DNA of 64,000 nucleotides from Candidatus Saccharimonadota bacterium (GCA_030445265.1 JAUCSC010000001.1:310001-374000), one strand, 5' to 3'. Shown: positions 28,166 through 38,504, numbered from the stretch's first letter. Numbers and translations: made by a program. Notes: a model not told the origin generated them from the sequence alone.

Positions 28166-31100
28166 ATGGGGGCGACGAAAATAGAGGAAGGGACAAGCCA
28201 GACATCTTTGCAAGTGTCTGATTATGTTCACCTCCACAATCACACGCACCACAGTTTACTTGATGGACTGACGAAAATTCCCGATCTCATATCTATCGTT
28301 AAAGAACTTGGTATGGAAGCAGTCGCTATAACTGATCATGGCACCATGTCTGGGACGATTGAGTTCTACAAAGCCGCTAAAGATGCCGGCGTAAAGCCCC
28401 TCCTTGGTATGGAGGCATACGTCGCTGCTCGTACACGCTTTGATCGTGATCCGTCGAAGGATAAAGGCCGCTATCACTTGACTATTTTGAGCATGAACCA
28501 AAAAGGCTATGAAAATCTCATGCGTCTGAGTTCCAAAGCTAACCTTGAAGGTATGTATTATAAGCCGCGTATCGACCACGATTTATTGGAAGAGTACAAC
28601 GAGGGACTGATCATACTCTCAGGATGTGCCAGCGGTGAACTCGGTGAGAGCCTGCGAATAGATAATTATGAAGAGGCCAAGAAAATTGCTCTATGGTATA
28701 AGGGTGTATTTGGCGATCGATACTACCTCGAACTCCAAGATCATGGGCATCCAGAGTATCCCGGTGCGTGGGACGTTCAGGTCAAGATCAATGGTCACCT
28801 GCGCCGCCTGGCACAGGAACTTGAGATACCCTTAGTCGTGACGAGTGATGGGCACTATCCGACCCATGATGATCAAGAAGCGCATGAAATACTCCTCTGC
28901 GTCGGTACGGGATCATTTCTGGCAGATGAAAAACGTATGAGCCTGCGTGATTTTGAACTGCATGTCACCAACCCTGCAGAGGTAATTACCCGCTGGAAAG
29001 ACGACTGTCCGGAGGCCGTCGCAAATACCAGAGTGATTGCCGATCGCTGCGAAATAGAATTAATGCTCGGCAAGATTCTTATTCCAACATTTCCAACGCC
29101 AGCGGGTCACAATGAGAAGACATTTCTGGATGAGTTAGTGTACCGCGGCCTGGCCTGGCGGTACGGGAACCACGACCTTAAGTCATCGCAGGCCTTGAGC
29201 GTCGAAGCGGCTCGGCAATCTTTGCCTTCAAAAGTACTCGAAAGAACCGAGTATGAGCTCGGTGTCATTGACCGTATGGGTTTCAATGGCTATTTCTTAA
29301 TTGTTCAAGATTTCATTAACTGGGGGAAAAACCGCGGCATCATCTTTGGCCCCGGACGAGGCAGTGCGGCCGGCTCCATCGTCGCGTATGCCCTCAGGAT
29401 TACCGAGCTTGATCCGCTGCATTATGATCTGCTCTTTGAGCGTTTTCTTAACCCTGATCGAATTAGTATGCCTGATGTCGATATTGATATTCAGGATACC
29501 CGGCGTGATGAGGTAATCGCTTACTGTACTGAAAAGTATGGTACTGAGCGCGTTGCAAACATCGTAACGTTCGGCAAAATGGCAGCTCGGGCAGCGGTAA
29601 GAGACGTTGCTCGAGTCCTGCAGGTTCCGTACGCCGAAAGCGACCGCTTGGCAAAGTTGATTCCGCCGCCAATTCAAGGGCGACACATTCCACTCAAAGT
29701 AAGCGTGGTAGAAGATGCTGATTTAAGAAAAGAATACGAGTCTAACCCGGTGGTGAAACGTGTATTTGATTATGCGATCCGCCTGGAAGGGACAATCCGG
29801 AGCCACGGTGTCCATGCCGCTGGGGTGGTCATCGCACCGGACGATATTGTTAAGTTTGCTCCTGTCGAAATGTCCCAAAAAGGCGTCGTGGCGACACAGT
29901 ACCCGATGGGCCCGATTGAAGAAATCGGCTTGCTGAAGATGGACTTTTTGGGTCTCTCAAATTTAAGCATCATTAATAATGCACTCCGTATTGTTAAGAA
30001 GGTTTACAAGCAAGATATTGATTTGTCTTTGATACCGCTGGATGACGAAAAAACCTATGAGCTTTTTCAGCGGGGTGATACGACTGGTGTCTTCCAACTT
30101 GAATCAGCCGGAATGAAACGCTACTTACGTGAACTCAAGCCGACCGTCTTCGACGACATTATTGCAATGGTGGCGCTATATCGTCCGGGTCCGATGCAGT
30201 TTATCGATGACTTCATCAAACGCAAACACGGTGAGCGCGATATTACCTATATGCACCCTAAGATGGAGAACGCGCTTTCGACAACCTACGGGGTGTTAGT
30301 ATACCAAGAGCAAGTCATGCAGATTTCAAAAGACCTTTCCGGCTTTACGGGGGGTGAAGCTGACACGTTGCGTAAGGCTATCGGTAAAAAGAACTTGGAA
30401 ATGATGGCGAAAATGAAGGCGCGGTTTGTGGAAGGCGCTATCGAGCAGTCAGGTGCTAAAAAGACCGACATGGAAGTATTCTGGAAGCAGCTCGAAGACT
30501 TTGCCGCCTACTGTTTCAATAAGTCGCACGCCGCTTGCTATGGAATGATTGCCTATTGGACAGCGTACTTGAAAGCGCATTTCCCCGATGCTTTTATGGC
30601 TGCACTCATGACAAGCGACCAGGATGATATTGAGCGCCTGGCTATTGAGATAAATGAATGTAAACACATGGGAATTAAAGTGTTATCACCGGATATTAAT
30701 GAAAGTTATGTCGAGTTCGCCGTCGTGCCTGATAAACAGCAGATTCGGTTCGGTATGGCAGCAGTCAAAGGCGTTGGAGTGGCAGCCGTTGAAGAGATTC
30801 TGCGGGCCCGCGGCGATGGCAGGTTTATGTCGATCGAGGACTTTGCGAAGCGAGTCTCAACCAGCCGGGTCAATAAAAAAGCCTGGGAGTCGCTGATACG
30901 AACCGGTGCATTTGACGCGCTTGGTGACAGATCTGACTTACTCTTCAATCTGGAGACGATTCAGGGCTTTGCGAGCAAGGTGCAGAAAGAAGCCTCGAGC
31001 GGGCAGACCGATCTCTTTGGTGCCTTGGCAGATGCCGGATATGTACAGCCACTGATGGCCTTGCAGGCAGCTCCAGTCAAGCATACGGAGAAAGAGCGTC

Positions 31101-31876
31101 TGATGTGGGAACGAGAACTACTCGGGCTTTATATCAGTGCACACCCGCTCGATAACTACGATATGTATTTTCGTGAACAAACCTTACCACTCAGTGAAGT
31201 GCGTTCGGAAGTTGATGGGCGTACCGTCACGATTGGCGGCGTGGTTGCCAGTGTCCGTACAATTATTACAAAAAGTGGGAGCAAGATGGCGTTTGTCAAA
31301 ATTGAAGATAAGACGAATGAATGTGAAGTCATCGTCTTTCCAAATCTCTACGAACAGACAGGCGGGAAATTGATCCAGGATAATGTCGTCCGCATTACCG
31401 GTAAAGTAACGGCGAAAGACCGCGATGGTAATCTGACCAGTGACACCAAAATTATTGCCGATGAAGTACAGGCAATTGATGACCGTGAGCTGGATGAGTA
31501 TGAATCGACGGGTCGAGAGATGGATAAGCCCAAACCGAAACGGCCACGCCGGGTAAAAGCTGAAGCGGGTGGGCAAAGAGGCGAAGTAAAAGCTGAAGCC
31601 GTCAAGACGGAGCGTCCGGTGATTACTGACATTATACCCATAGAGACACCTCCATTGAAGAAATTGTATGTTCATATTAAGGACCCAGACGATCAGTCAT
31701 CGCTGATGCTCTTAAAGCAGACGTGCAATAGCTTTCCAGGCGTGAATGATATAGTCTTAGTGCTCGGCAAAGACAAGAAGTCGGCGATCAAATTGCCATT
31801 CAAAGTTGATGGGAGCGATCAGTTAGTCGGCGCACTGGTCAAGATACTGGGCGAAGACTCGGTTGTGTTGAAATAA
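28166..31876 (+). CDS. dnaE: DNA polymerase III subunit alpha
   Basis: PHP domain (YVHLHNHTHHSLLDGL), polymerase core (FGPGRGSAAGSIVAY, PDVDIDIQDTRRDEVI), OB domain; 1236 aa. Confidence 0.97.
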   Translation: MGATKIEEGTSQTSLQVSDYVHLHNHTHHSLLDGLTKIPDLISIVKELGMEAVAITDHGTMSGTIEFYKAAKDAGVKPLLGMEAYVAARTRFDRDPSKDKGRYHLTILSMNQKGYENLMRLSSKANLEGMYYKPRIDHDLLEEYNEGLIILSGCASGELGESLRIDNYEEAKKIALWYKGVFGDRYYLELQDHGHPEYPGAWDVQVKINGHLRRLAQELEIPLVVTSDGHYPTHDDQEAHEILLCVGTGSFLADEKRMSLRDFELHVTNPAEVITRWKDDCPEAVANTRVIADRCEIELMLGKILIPTFPTPAGHNEKTFLDELVYRGLAWRYGNHDLKSSQALSVEAARQSLPSKVLERTEYELGVIDRMGFNGYFLIVQDFINWGKNRGIIFGPGRGSAAGSIVAYALRITELDPLHYDLLFERFLNPDRISMPDVDIDIQDTRRDEVIAYCTEKYGTERVANIVTFGKMAARAAVRDVARVLQVPYAESDRLAKLIPPPIQGRHIPLKVSVVEDADLRKEYESNPVVKRVFDYAIRLEGTIRSHGVHAAGVVIAPDDIVKFAPVEMSQKGVVATQYPMGPIEEIGLLKMDFLGLSNLSIINNALRIVKKVYKQDIDLSLIPLDDEKTYELFQRGDTTGVFQLESAGMKRYLRELKPTVFDDIIAMVALYRPGPMQFIDDFIKRKHGERDITYMHPKMENALSTTYGVLVYQEQVMQISKDLSGFTGGEADTLRKAIGKKNLEMMAKMKARFVEGAIEQSGAKKTDMEVFWKQLEDFAAYCFNKSHAACYGMIAYWTAYLKAHFPDAFMAALMTSDQDDIERLAIEINECKHMGIKVLSPDINESYVEFAVVPDKQQIRFGMAAVKGVGVAAVEEILRARGDGRFMSIEDFAKRVSTSRVNKKAWESLIRTGAFDALGDRSDLLFNLETIQGFASKVQKEASSGQTDLFGALADAGYVQPLMALQAAPVKHTEKERLMWERELLGLYISAHPLDNYDMYFREQTLPLSEVRSEVDGRTVTIGGVVASVRTIITKSGSKMAFVKIEDKTNECEVIVFPNLYEQTGGKLIQDNVVRITGKVTAKDRDGNLTSDTKIIADEVQAIDDRELDEYESTGREMDKPKPKRPRRVKAEAGGQRGEVKAEAVKTERPVITDIIPIETPPLKKLYVHIKDPDDQSSLMLLKQTCNSFPGVNDIVLVLGKDKKSAIKLPFKVDGSDQLVGALVKILGEDSVVLK

Positions 31877-31889
31877 GGCTGGTTCACTG

Positions 31890-32387
31890 TTACAGCCAGT
31901 AGCGACGCGTTAATTCATAGAGGGCAATGCCGGTAGCCACACTGACATTGAACGACTCTTTTTGTCCCCTCATTGGTATTTCTATAATATCGTCGCATAA
32001 CTCGCGCATGTCACGAGCGATGCCTTCAACTTCTTCACCGATCAGTAGAGCTATTTTATCTGGAACAGTATAGCGGGGAAGAATAATGCTTCGCTCGTCC
32101 TGCTCAAGTCCGACAATCCGATAACCCTCATTCTTCAACGCCTCTAGGGGAGGCACCTCGTAGTGCTCGTAAGGGACCGTTAGCTCGGCCCCGAGTGCTG
32201 TTTTATGTATCTGATCGGTGAGTTTACGCGAAATGTGCGGCAGGCGAGCGTCGTTCTCGAGCGCCGGGTAAGGGGTGTAGCCGCTGAGGATAATACGAGT
32301 AATCCCGAGGCCGTCAGCTGTCCGGAATAATGACCCGACGTTGTGGGTTGAACGGATGTTGTGAGCAATTAGTATAATATCTGGCAT
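31890..32387 (-). CDS. SpoU/TrmH-family RNA methyltransferase
   Basis: HNIRSTHNVGSLFRTADGLGI, IGEEVEGI, IPMRGQKESFNVSVATGIALYE. Confidence 0.9.
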   Translation of the reverse strand: MPDIILIAHNIRSTHNVGSLFRTADGLGITRIILSGYTPYPALENDARLPHISRKLTDQIHKTALGAELTVPYEHYEVPPLEALKNEGYRIVGLEQDERSIILPRYTVPDKIALLIGEEVEGIARDMRELCDDIIEIPMRGQKESFNVSVATGIALYELTRRYWL

Positions 32388-32444
32388 CCTCGTGGCATTA
32401 TACCACTATAAAATGCTTATGTTTTCTGCTAGGATTGGTGGTAG

Positions 32445-34067
32445 ATGAACGAAGACAAAGTGCAGTCACAGCACCGCGAGCAAGAGGAGCACTCGACGAG
32501 GGAAAGAGCTGCTATTGTAGGCTTGTCATATTTTGATGCCCGGAATGTCGAAGCTACCTTACCGCTTCTCGTCGGCATTCTCGATGTCGATGTCATGCAC
32601 AAGACCCGGATGGTGCCATTATCAGATGGTAGCGACGAGACACCGTGGCAATTTGGCGTCACAACCCAAACCCCTCAGTCAGTTATTCGCAGTCTGCAGC
32701 AAGAATATAATAACCACGGGAAGACAGCGCAATTCTTTTTGATTAGCCAGAGTGCCTATCAAGCATTGATGCGCCGCTATGATCCACCGGTCCAGGCTGT
32801 CTATAATGATATTAAGATTGCGAATGATGGTGACAGTACGACAATCAGCGAAGTCAGTAAAACTCTGAATGCGGTAGCGAGTGATGATGTTTTTGACTTT
32901 TTGATTGACCAGGCAGATAAACTCGGTGCGAGTGATATTCACATTGAAAACCAGCGGGAAGATATACGGGTCCGGATGAGAATCGATGGCGCGTTGCACC
33001 CGGTTGCTTCACTAGACAGCGATCGGTACCGTGTTATTCTCGGGGCGCTTGCTTCAAGAGCGAATATTTCGACCGCAGCATCGGAGCCGCAATCTGGCCA
33101 TATGCAGAAAGAAGTCACCCATGGCGATGAGACCCATTTATTGAATCTTCGGGTTGAAACGATCCCGACTCTGTATGGGCAGGATGCCGTGCTGCGTCTT
33201 TTCAACTTCGACCAGTCTATGCTGAATCTCGATCAACTTGGCATTCCGCCGCGTGAGCGCGAGCAAATTGATGCGGTTGTCAGCCACCCTCGGGGCATGG
33301 TCCTCATGGTCGGCCCGACGGGTAGTGGTAAATCAACGACGCTCTATAGTATGATCAACGCCTTAAACACCACCGACCGTAAGATTTTGACCCTTGAAGA
33401 TCCGATTGAGTATAGTATTGCCGGCGTCTCGCAAATACCAGTCGATACGACTCATGGCCGAAATTTTGCTGATGGACTACGTTCAATCCTCAGGCTTGAC
33501 CCTGACGTTGTTATGGTGGGCGAGATCCGTGATGCCGATACGGCCCGCACAGCGATTCAGGCATCGATTACGGGACATCTGGTCCTATCGACATTCCATG
33601 CGAACTCAACGGCCGCTGCATTTAGTCGTATGATTGATCTTATCGGTATCAATCCAATCTTCAGCTCGGCTATTCGCCTTGTCATCGGTCAGCGACTTGT
33701 TCGGCGGCTCGATGATACGACGAAGGAAACATATACGCCTGACGAGGCGACAATTAATTACATTAAAGAAGTCTTACATGATATCCCTAGTCACGTAGCC
33801 GTCCCTGATCTTGACGGCCTCACGCTTTACCGACCAGTCGAGACACCGTCCTCTCCCTTCGGCTATAAGGGCCGTATAGTCATCATGGAGCAGATGGTAG
33901 TCAGCGAGACGATACAGAAGTTCCTGCGTGGTGATGAAGCCGATGTCCACCAGGAAGCTATTGAAGCAGCCGCGCGAAAAGATGGTATGGTGACATTGCT
34001 TCAGAACGGTATGCTGGCAGTACTGCGCGGTGAAACGACGCTGGAAGAAATTAACCGCGTTATTTAG
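32445..34067 (+). CDS. GspE/PilB-family secretion ATPase
   Basis: Walker A VGPTGSGKSTTLYSM, Asp box LTLEDPIEYSI, Walker B DPDVVMVGEIRDADTARTA. Confidence 0.93.
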   Translation: MNEDKVQSQHREQEEHSTRERAAIVGLSYFDARNVEATLPLLVGILDVDVMHKTRMVPLSDGSDETPWQFGVTTQTPQSVIRSLQQEYNNHGKTAQFFLISQSAYQALMRRYDPPVQAVYNDIKIANDGDSTTISEVSKTLNAVASDDVFDFLIDQADKLGASDIHIENQREDIRVRMRIDGALHPVASLDSDRYRVILGALASRANISTAASEPQSGHMQKEVTHGDETHLLNLRVETIPTLYGQDAVLRLFNFDQSMLNLDQLGIPPREREQIDAVVSHPRGMVLMVGPTGSGKSTTLYSMINALNTTDRKILTLEDPIEYSIAGVSQIPVDTTHGRNFADGLRSILRLDPDVVMVGEIRDADTARTAIQASITGHLVLSTFHANSTAAAFSRMIDLIGINPIFSSAIRLVIGQRLVRRLDDTTKETYTPDEATINYIKEVLHDIPSHVAVPDLDGLTLYRPVETPSSPFGYKGRIVIMEQMVVSETIQKFLRGDEADVHQEAIEAAARKDGMVTLLQNGMLAVLRGETTLEEINRVI

Positions 34068-34148
34068 CACTGAACCCCTTTAAAAAAAACCTTTTCTGTG
34101 TTATATTAAATAATCGATTGTACTGTTAACGAAAAGAAGTGGAATAAT

Positions 34149-34577
34149 ATGAGTTTTGAACTGATTAAGAAGGTGAACGATGCACAGCTTAAGAAAGCTG
34201 TCGTCAGCGCAAAGAGCGGTGATACCGTTCGTGTGCACCAAAAAATTCGTGAAGGCAACAAAGAGCGTATTCAGATTTTTGAAGGCGTGGTCATTCGGAC
34301 CGATCGTACTGAATCGCATACTTCGCGTATCACAGTGCGGAAAGTAACGAGTGGTGTTGGTGTAGAAAAAAGCTTCTTGATCCATAGCCCTCTGGTTGAA
34401 AAAATTGAAATTGTACGACGTGCGAAAGTGCGCCGCAACTACCTCAGCTTCCTCCGCGAACGAAGTGGTAAAAGCGCCCGCCTTAAGGGTGTCGACTTCG
34501 ACCGCGAAGACGTCAATACGGTTGCCGCTGATGAACCTGTTGTCGTTGAAGAACCGGCTGCGGCTGACAAAGAATAG
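34149..34577 (+). CDS. rplS: 50S ribosomal protein L19 with acidic C-terminal extension
   Basis: SGDTVRVHQKIREGNKERIQIFEGVVIR, HSPLVEKIEIVRRAKVRRNYLSFLRERSGKSARLK; C-terminal acidic tail. Confidence 0.95.
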   Translation: MSFELIKKVNDAQLKKAVVSAKSGDTVRVHQKIREGNKERIQIFEGVVIRTDRTESHTSRITVRKVTSGVGVEKSFLIHSPLVEKIEIVRRAKVRRNYLSFLRERSGKSARLKGVDFDREDVNTVAADEPVVVEEPAAADKE

Positions 34578-34593
34578 TTTACCTATAAAGAAT

Positions 34594-34621
34594 GCGCTTC
34601 CAATCAGGAGGCGCTTTTTTT
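34594..34621 (+). terminator. intrinsic terminator after rplS
   Basis: gcgcttcc-aatca-ggaggcgc-ttttttt, 8-bp stem. Confidence 0.85.
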
Positions 34622-34702
34622 ATGGAATGAAGGTGAGGATAGGAGGCTGACGGCGGAGGGGCAGGAAGGACGAAGCTTGTTCCTCCCTGCCTCCTGCGCC
34701 GG

Positions 34703-34888
34703 TCATCCACGACGCGCCTTCGCTTGCCACCGCAGCATCATCCACCAGGCGATCAGCGAGACCAGCATCACTTCGAGCGCGTAGCGCTCTTCCGATTTGC
34801 GATCTCGCCAGATCCAGATGGTACCGAGAACGGCACCGGGCGCGCTGTAGGCGAGCATGACCATGACGGTATAATATGCCAGATCCAT
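34703..34888 (-). CDS. small hypothetical membrane protein in a GC-rich patch
   Basis: MDLAYYTVMVMLAYSAPGAVLGTIWIWRDRKSEERYALEVMLVSLIAWWMMLRWQAKARRG; upstream aggaagg SD on minus strand; locally raised GC. Confidence 0.5.
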   Translation of the reverse strand: MDLAYYTVMVMLAYSAPGAVLGTIWIWRDRKSEERYALEVMLVSLIAWWMMLRWQAKARRG

Positions 34889-34963
34889 GGTACAGTTCCT
34901 TCCTATTCCTCACCAAGGTAACTGCCGCAGGTTTGCGATAGTTAAGCATAGTATACTACTTTA

Positions 34964-35029
34964 ATGATAGAGCGCAATGCCCTGAAATCATTTACGCTAG
35001 AGGAAAATGTCATTACTATAATCCTATGA
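34964..35029 (+). CDS. candidate leaderless uORF (MIERNALKSFTLEENVITIIL) coupled to rnhB
   Basis: TATACT 34952-34957, 6-nt gap, ATG 34964; stop TGA 35027-35029 overlaps rnhB ATG 35026 (ATGA). Confidence 0.4.
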   Translation: MIERNALKSFTLEENVITIIL

Positions 35030-35940
35030 TACTTGGGATTGACGAAGTCGGACGGGGTGCATGGGCTGGCCCACTGGTGGTTGGTGCTGCTGTGCTTCAT
35101 GAACACATCGATGGACTGACTGACAGCAAACTGCTGACAAAGTCAAAACGTGAAGCGCTCTATGACGTTATCGATACTGCTGCAACCGTCAAGTTGGGCT
35201 GGGTCACCTCAGAGGAAATAGATGCCATTGGCTTAAGTGAAGCGCTCCGCCTAGCAACTGTGCGCGCCGTTGAACAAATCGACGTACCGTACCATGACAT
35301 TATTATTGATGGGACACAAAACTTTCTTATGCATACGACGAAAGGTCAGTACGTGACAACCCTGAAAAAAGCCGATCTGCTTATTCCTACGGTTTCGGCA
35401 GCCGCCATAACGGCGAAAGTGGCGAGAGATCGCTATATGGTTAGTCAATCATCGCTGTATCCACAGTACGGTTTTGACCAGCACGTGGGGTATGGTACAA
35501 AAATGCACCAAGATGCGCTGGCACTCTATGGAGCCACGCCGCTTCATCGTATGTCATTTGCACCACTGAAGGCGCATAACCAATCCGTCGACGTGACGAA
35601 AAAAGCGGCCGGTATCGGTATGCTAGCCGAAAGGGAGGCGGCGTTATATCTCCATGCACAGGGCCACACCATCATTGAGCGTAATTGGAAAACTAAGGTG
35701 TGCGAGGTAGACATCGTATCTGAAAAAAATAATATCTGGTATTTTACGGAAGTGAAATATCGTCGTCAGCCGAGACAAGGCGGTGGCCTGGCGGCGATTA
35801 CTTCGAAGAAACAGCAGCAAATGCGGTTTGCCGCCGATGTTTTCTGTCACTACCGTAAAGATGATTCACACGACAGGCGCCTTATGGCGATTGCTATGAG
35901 TGGAGAAATCCCGGTCGTTGATCTAGTCGTCGAGGTTTAG
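35026..35940 (+). CDS. rnhB: ribonuclease HII fused to C-terminal UPF0102 (YraN-like) domain
   Basis: N-terminal MILGIDEVGRGAWAGPLVVGAAVL; C-terminal ERNWKTKVCEVDIVSEKNNIWYFTEVKYRR is the YraN endonuclease-fold signature. Confidence 0.93.
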   Translation: MILGIDEVGRGAWAGPLVVGAAVLHEHIDGLTDSKLLTKSKREALYDVIDTAATVKLGWVTSEEIDAIGLSEALRLATVRAVEQIDVPYHDIIIDGTQNFLMHTTKGQYVTTLKKADLLIPTVSAAAITAKVARDRYMVSQSSLYPQYGFDQHVGYGTKMHQDALALYGATPLHRMSFAPLKAHNQSVDVTKKAAGIGMLAEREAALYLHAQGHTIIERNWKTKVCEVDIVSEKNNIWYFTEVKYRRQPRQGGGLAAITSKKQQQMRFAADVFCHYRKDDSHDRRLMAIAMSGEIPVVDLVVEV

Positions 35941-38454
35941 TAATGCGCCGGTTACGCCGGGCGTATCTCTCTCGAGCAGCGCGATTCGTCCCTGAATATC
36001 AGTGAGGCCAATTTCAATGTTCCTCTTCAGCACCGTGTCGTCCTTCATCGGCGAAAAGAATGACTTATATTCTTTATATTGCCGGTCTGTGCGAAGCGAC
36101 CCGGCGATGTAACGAGGAAATAAATCATAGCTCATGTCACCAGCAAAAGTTTTCTTGATCCAGTCCCAATTTTGTCTTATCCAGCTCCAGACCAAGTGAC
36201 GACTATAGCGGTTGCGTAGCAGCCATATGATCCAGTGTGTCGCGTCTTGGGGTCGAATAAGCTTACCCTCTTTGACTATATCGAGGATCCTGGCGGCAGT
36301 CGATTCTTGCCGTGTCGATGTTATGCCGGCGGCAATGTCATTGCGTACCTCACTGGAAGACTCTTTTCGATAGCGTTCGAGCAACGCATCAATCAGTTCT
36401 GGCGTCTCTGCATGCCGTACGACGGCTCCAAGTACGAGACCACGGAGTTCGGGCACGAGCTTATCAAACGCTGTCTCTGCGTATATCGCTTGTGCCTTTG
36501 TCAGTACGTCAGCGTCCTCGCTATAGAGCATCATGCCGAGAATAATTGAGCGGAGACGAATATCATGGTCGGGCTCATCTTTAATCGGCTCCCAGCCGAG
36601 GTGGTCGTAGAGAAGCTTTGCGAGCCGTCCGCTCAAACTTCTGAGTTTCGCCTCGGCGTCTGGATCATCTTCAACAAATTTTTTTAATTCTCCCAGGGCC
36701 AGACTGAGCATATTCCAAACCGGTTCTTTTGTTTCGGACGAGTATGCTTGCAGAACGGGAATCAACGTGGCGCTTGGAATGATATTGCCTTGGGCTAAGA
36801 GCGTTTGTTCGTGAACGAGCTGAAGACGGGTCAGCGGCGGCAGGGTATCAAGCGCAGCAAGCTTCTTCTCCAGTAAAGGTACGGATAGATGGGTGATGAA
36901 GTGAGCACTATCGTGTTGGTTGAACATGTAGCTCGTCACATTATCGGAGTCGGTGGGGATCGTCAGGATTTGTTCTGTCATGAGTGGTGGTACGCCCTGT
37001 AACGGTGAGCCCAGAGGAATGGGCCATTGTTTTTTTGAGGGCTCATGCGGCCCGATAAAGAACTGCTCCTGGGCAAGCTCAAGACCGGCTGGTGTTTTGT
37101 TGACATGAATAACGGGGTAGCCTGACTGACCGAGCCAGGTATTCATGAATGTACTCACGTCAATATGACTGGCGGCATGGAGCGATTCCCATAAGTCATT
37201 CGCGACCGTATTACCGTAGGCATGAGTCGTAAAGTATCTTCTGAGCCCTTCCGTAAAGTTTTGCTCTCCAATATATTCGCGGAGCATCTTAAGGAGCCGG
37301 GCTCCTTTGGCATAGACAATTGACCCATCAAACAGCGTCGAAATTTCATCTGGATGGTTCACATCAATCTGGACAGGCTGTACGCCCTCAAGCGCGTCAC
37401 GGCGGAGCGCGGAGACGGTTTCTTGCTGAGAAAAGTCGAACCATATGTCCCAGTCTGGTTTAATAGCATCGACAGCGATATATTCCATTAGCGTCGCAAA
37501 GCTCTCATTGAGCCAGAGATCATTCCACCAGGCCATGGTGACAAGGTTTCCAAACCACTGATGGGCGAGTTCATGAGCAATAACGGTCGCGACATACTGG
37601 CGCTGTTCGATACTGGTGGTCGCCGGATCGGCAAGCAGGGCAATCTCACGGTAGGTAATTAATCCCCAGTTTTCCATGGCTCCTGACGAAAAGTCAGGGA
37701 GGGCAACATGGTCAGATTTCGGCAGTGGATATGGTATGCCAAAGAAATCATTATAAAATTCGATTGTTTTGACGGCAAACTCGAGCGCAAACTCGAGGCT
37801 GGCGGTACTTTGTACGGGAGTAGCCCATACTGACACTTCGACGCCATCTTTCGTATGGGCTGACTTTCTCTGCATATCACCTACGACCCAGGCAAGCAGA
37901 TAGGTGCTCATTCGGGGAGTGGTCTCGAAGCGTGTCACTAACAGACCATTTTCGTCGTCTTGCTGCTTGATGGGCATATTACCAAGAACAGCTACGGCTG
38001 TTTCAGTTGTCAGAGTGACGTCAAATGTCGCCTTAGCCGAAGGCTCGTCGACACAGGGGAATACTTCCCGCGCGTGGTGACTCTCAAACTGCGTTGCGAG
38101 CAGTTCCTTCGGAGTACCGTCATGGTCAAAATAACACGGATATAGTCCATGCATGCCGTCGGTTATTGCGCCGGTGAACGTAATCACCGTGATGTGCTTG
38201 CCGGGTCGGTAGTCAGGATGAGTAATTGAAAGTGCATCATAGTCATTTGTTTCCCATTCGGCGGCTTTTCCGTCGAGGCTGGCGGATATAATGTGCAAGT
38301 CCTTTGCATGCAGCGTAATTGCTGTCGTGTCTTCCTGGCCGGTACCGATAATGGTGACCGTTCCCTTAAACACACGCTGCTGGCGATCAAGCATGAGTGA
38401 GAGGTCATAATGTTCGGGAACGAATGAGTCAAGAAGTCGAGGTACTGTAGTCAT
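35923..38454 (-). CDS. pepN: M1-family aminopeptidase (aminopeptidase N)
   Basis: GAMENWGLITYRE and HELAHQWFGNLVTMAWWNDLWLNESFATLMEY. Confidence 0.95.
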   Translation of the reverse strand: MTTVPRLLDSFVPEHYDLSLMLDRQQRVFKGTVTIIGTGQEDTTAITLHAKDLHIISASLDGKAAEWETNDYDALSITHPDYRPGKHITVITFTGAITDGMHGLYPCYFDHDGTPKELLATQFESHHAREVFPCVDEPSAKATFDVTLTTETAVAVLGNMPIKQQDDENGLLVTRFETTPRMSTYLLAWVVGDMQRKSAHTKDGVEVSVWATPVQSTASLEFALEFAVKTIEFYNDFFGIPYPLPKSDHVALPDFSSGAMENWGLITYREIALLADPATTSIEQRQYVATVIAHELAHQWFGNLVTMAWWNDLWLNESFATLMEYIAVDAIKPDWDIWFDFSQQETVSALRRDALEGVQPVQIDVNHPDEISTLFDGSIVYAKGARLLKMLREYIGEQNFTEGLRRYFTTHAYGNTVANDLWESLHAASHIDVSTFMNTWLGQSGYPVIHVNKTPAGLELAQEQFFIGPHEPSKKQWPIPLGSPLQGVPPLMTEQILTIPTDSDNVTSYMFNQHDSAHFITHLSVPLLEKKLAALDTLPPLTRLQLVHEQTLLAQGNIIPSATLIPVLQAYSSETKEPVWNMLSLALGELKKFVEDDPDAEAKLRSLSGRLAKLLYDHLGWEPIKDEPDHDIRLRSIILGMMLYSEDADVLTKAQAIYAETAFDKLVPELRGLVLGAVVRHAETPELIDALLERYRKESSSEVRNDIAAGITSTRQESTAARILDIVKEGKLIRPQDATHWIIWLLRNRYSRHLVWSWIRQNWDWIKKTFAGDMSYDLFPRYIAGSLRTDRQYKEYKSFFSPMKDDTVLKRNIEIGLTDIQGRIALLERDTPGVTGALLNLDD

Positions 38455-38504
38455 TCTCCTATTATAGCAAGCAAGGATCGGTCGAGTCTGCCATAATAGC
38501 TATT

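Noticed and set aside
31877-31900. Hairpin ggctg...cagcc between dnaE and the TrmH-family gene as a terminator
   Set aside because: Only about 5 bp with a long loop and no T-tract; too weak to call.
34620-34949. 109-aa minus-strand ORF
   Set aside because: Overlaps the better-supported 34703..34888 minus ORF in another frame and runs through the hairpin; Arg-rich, non-protein-like composition.
35017-35022. TATAAT just before rnhB as its leaderless promoter
   Set aside because: Only 3 nt separate it from the ATG, too short for a start at the ATG; the TATACT/uORF arrangement at 34952 is more consistent.
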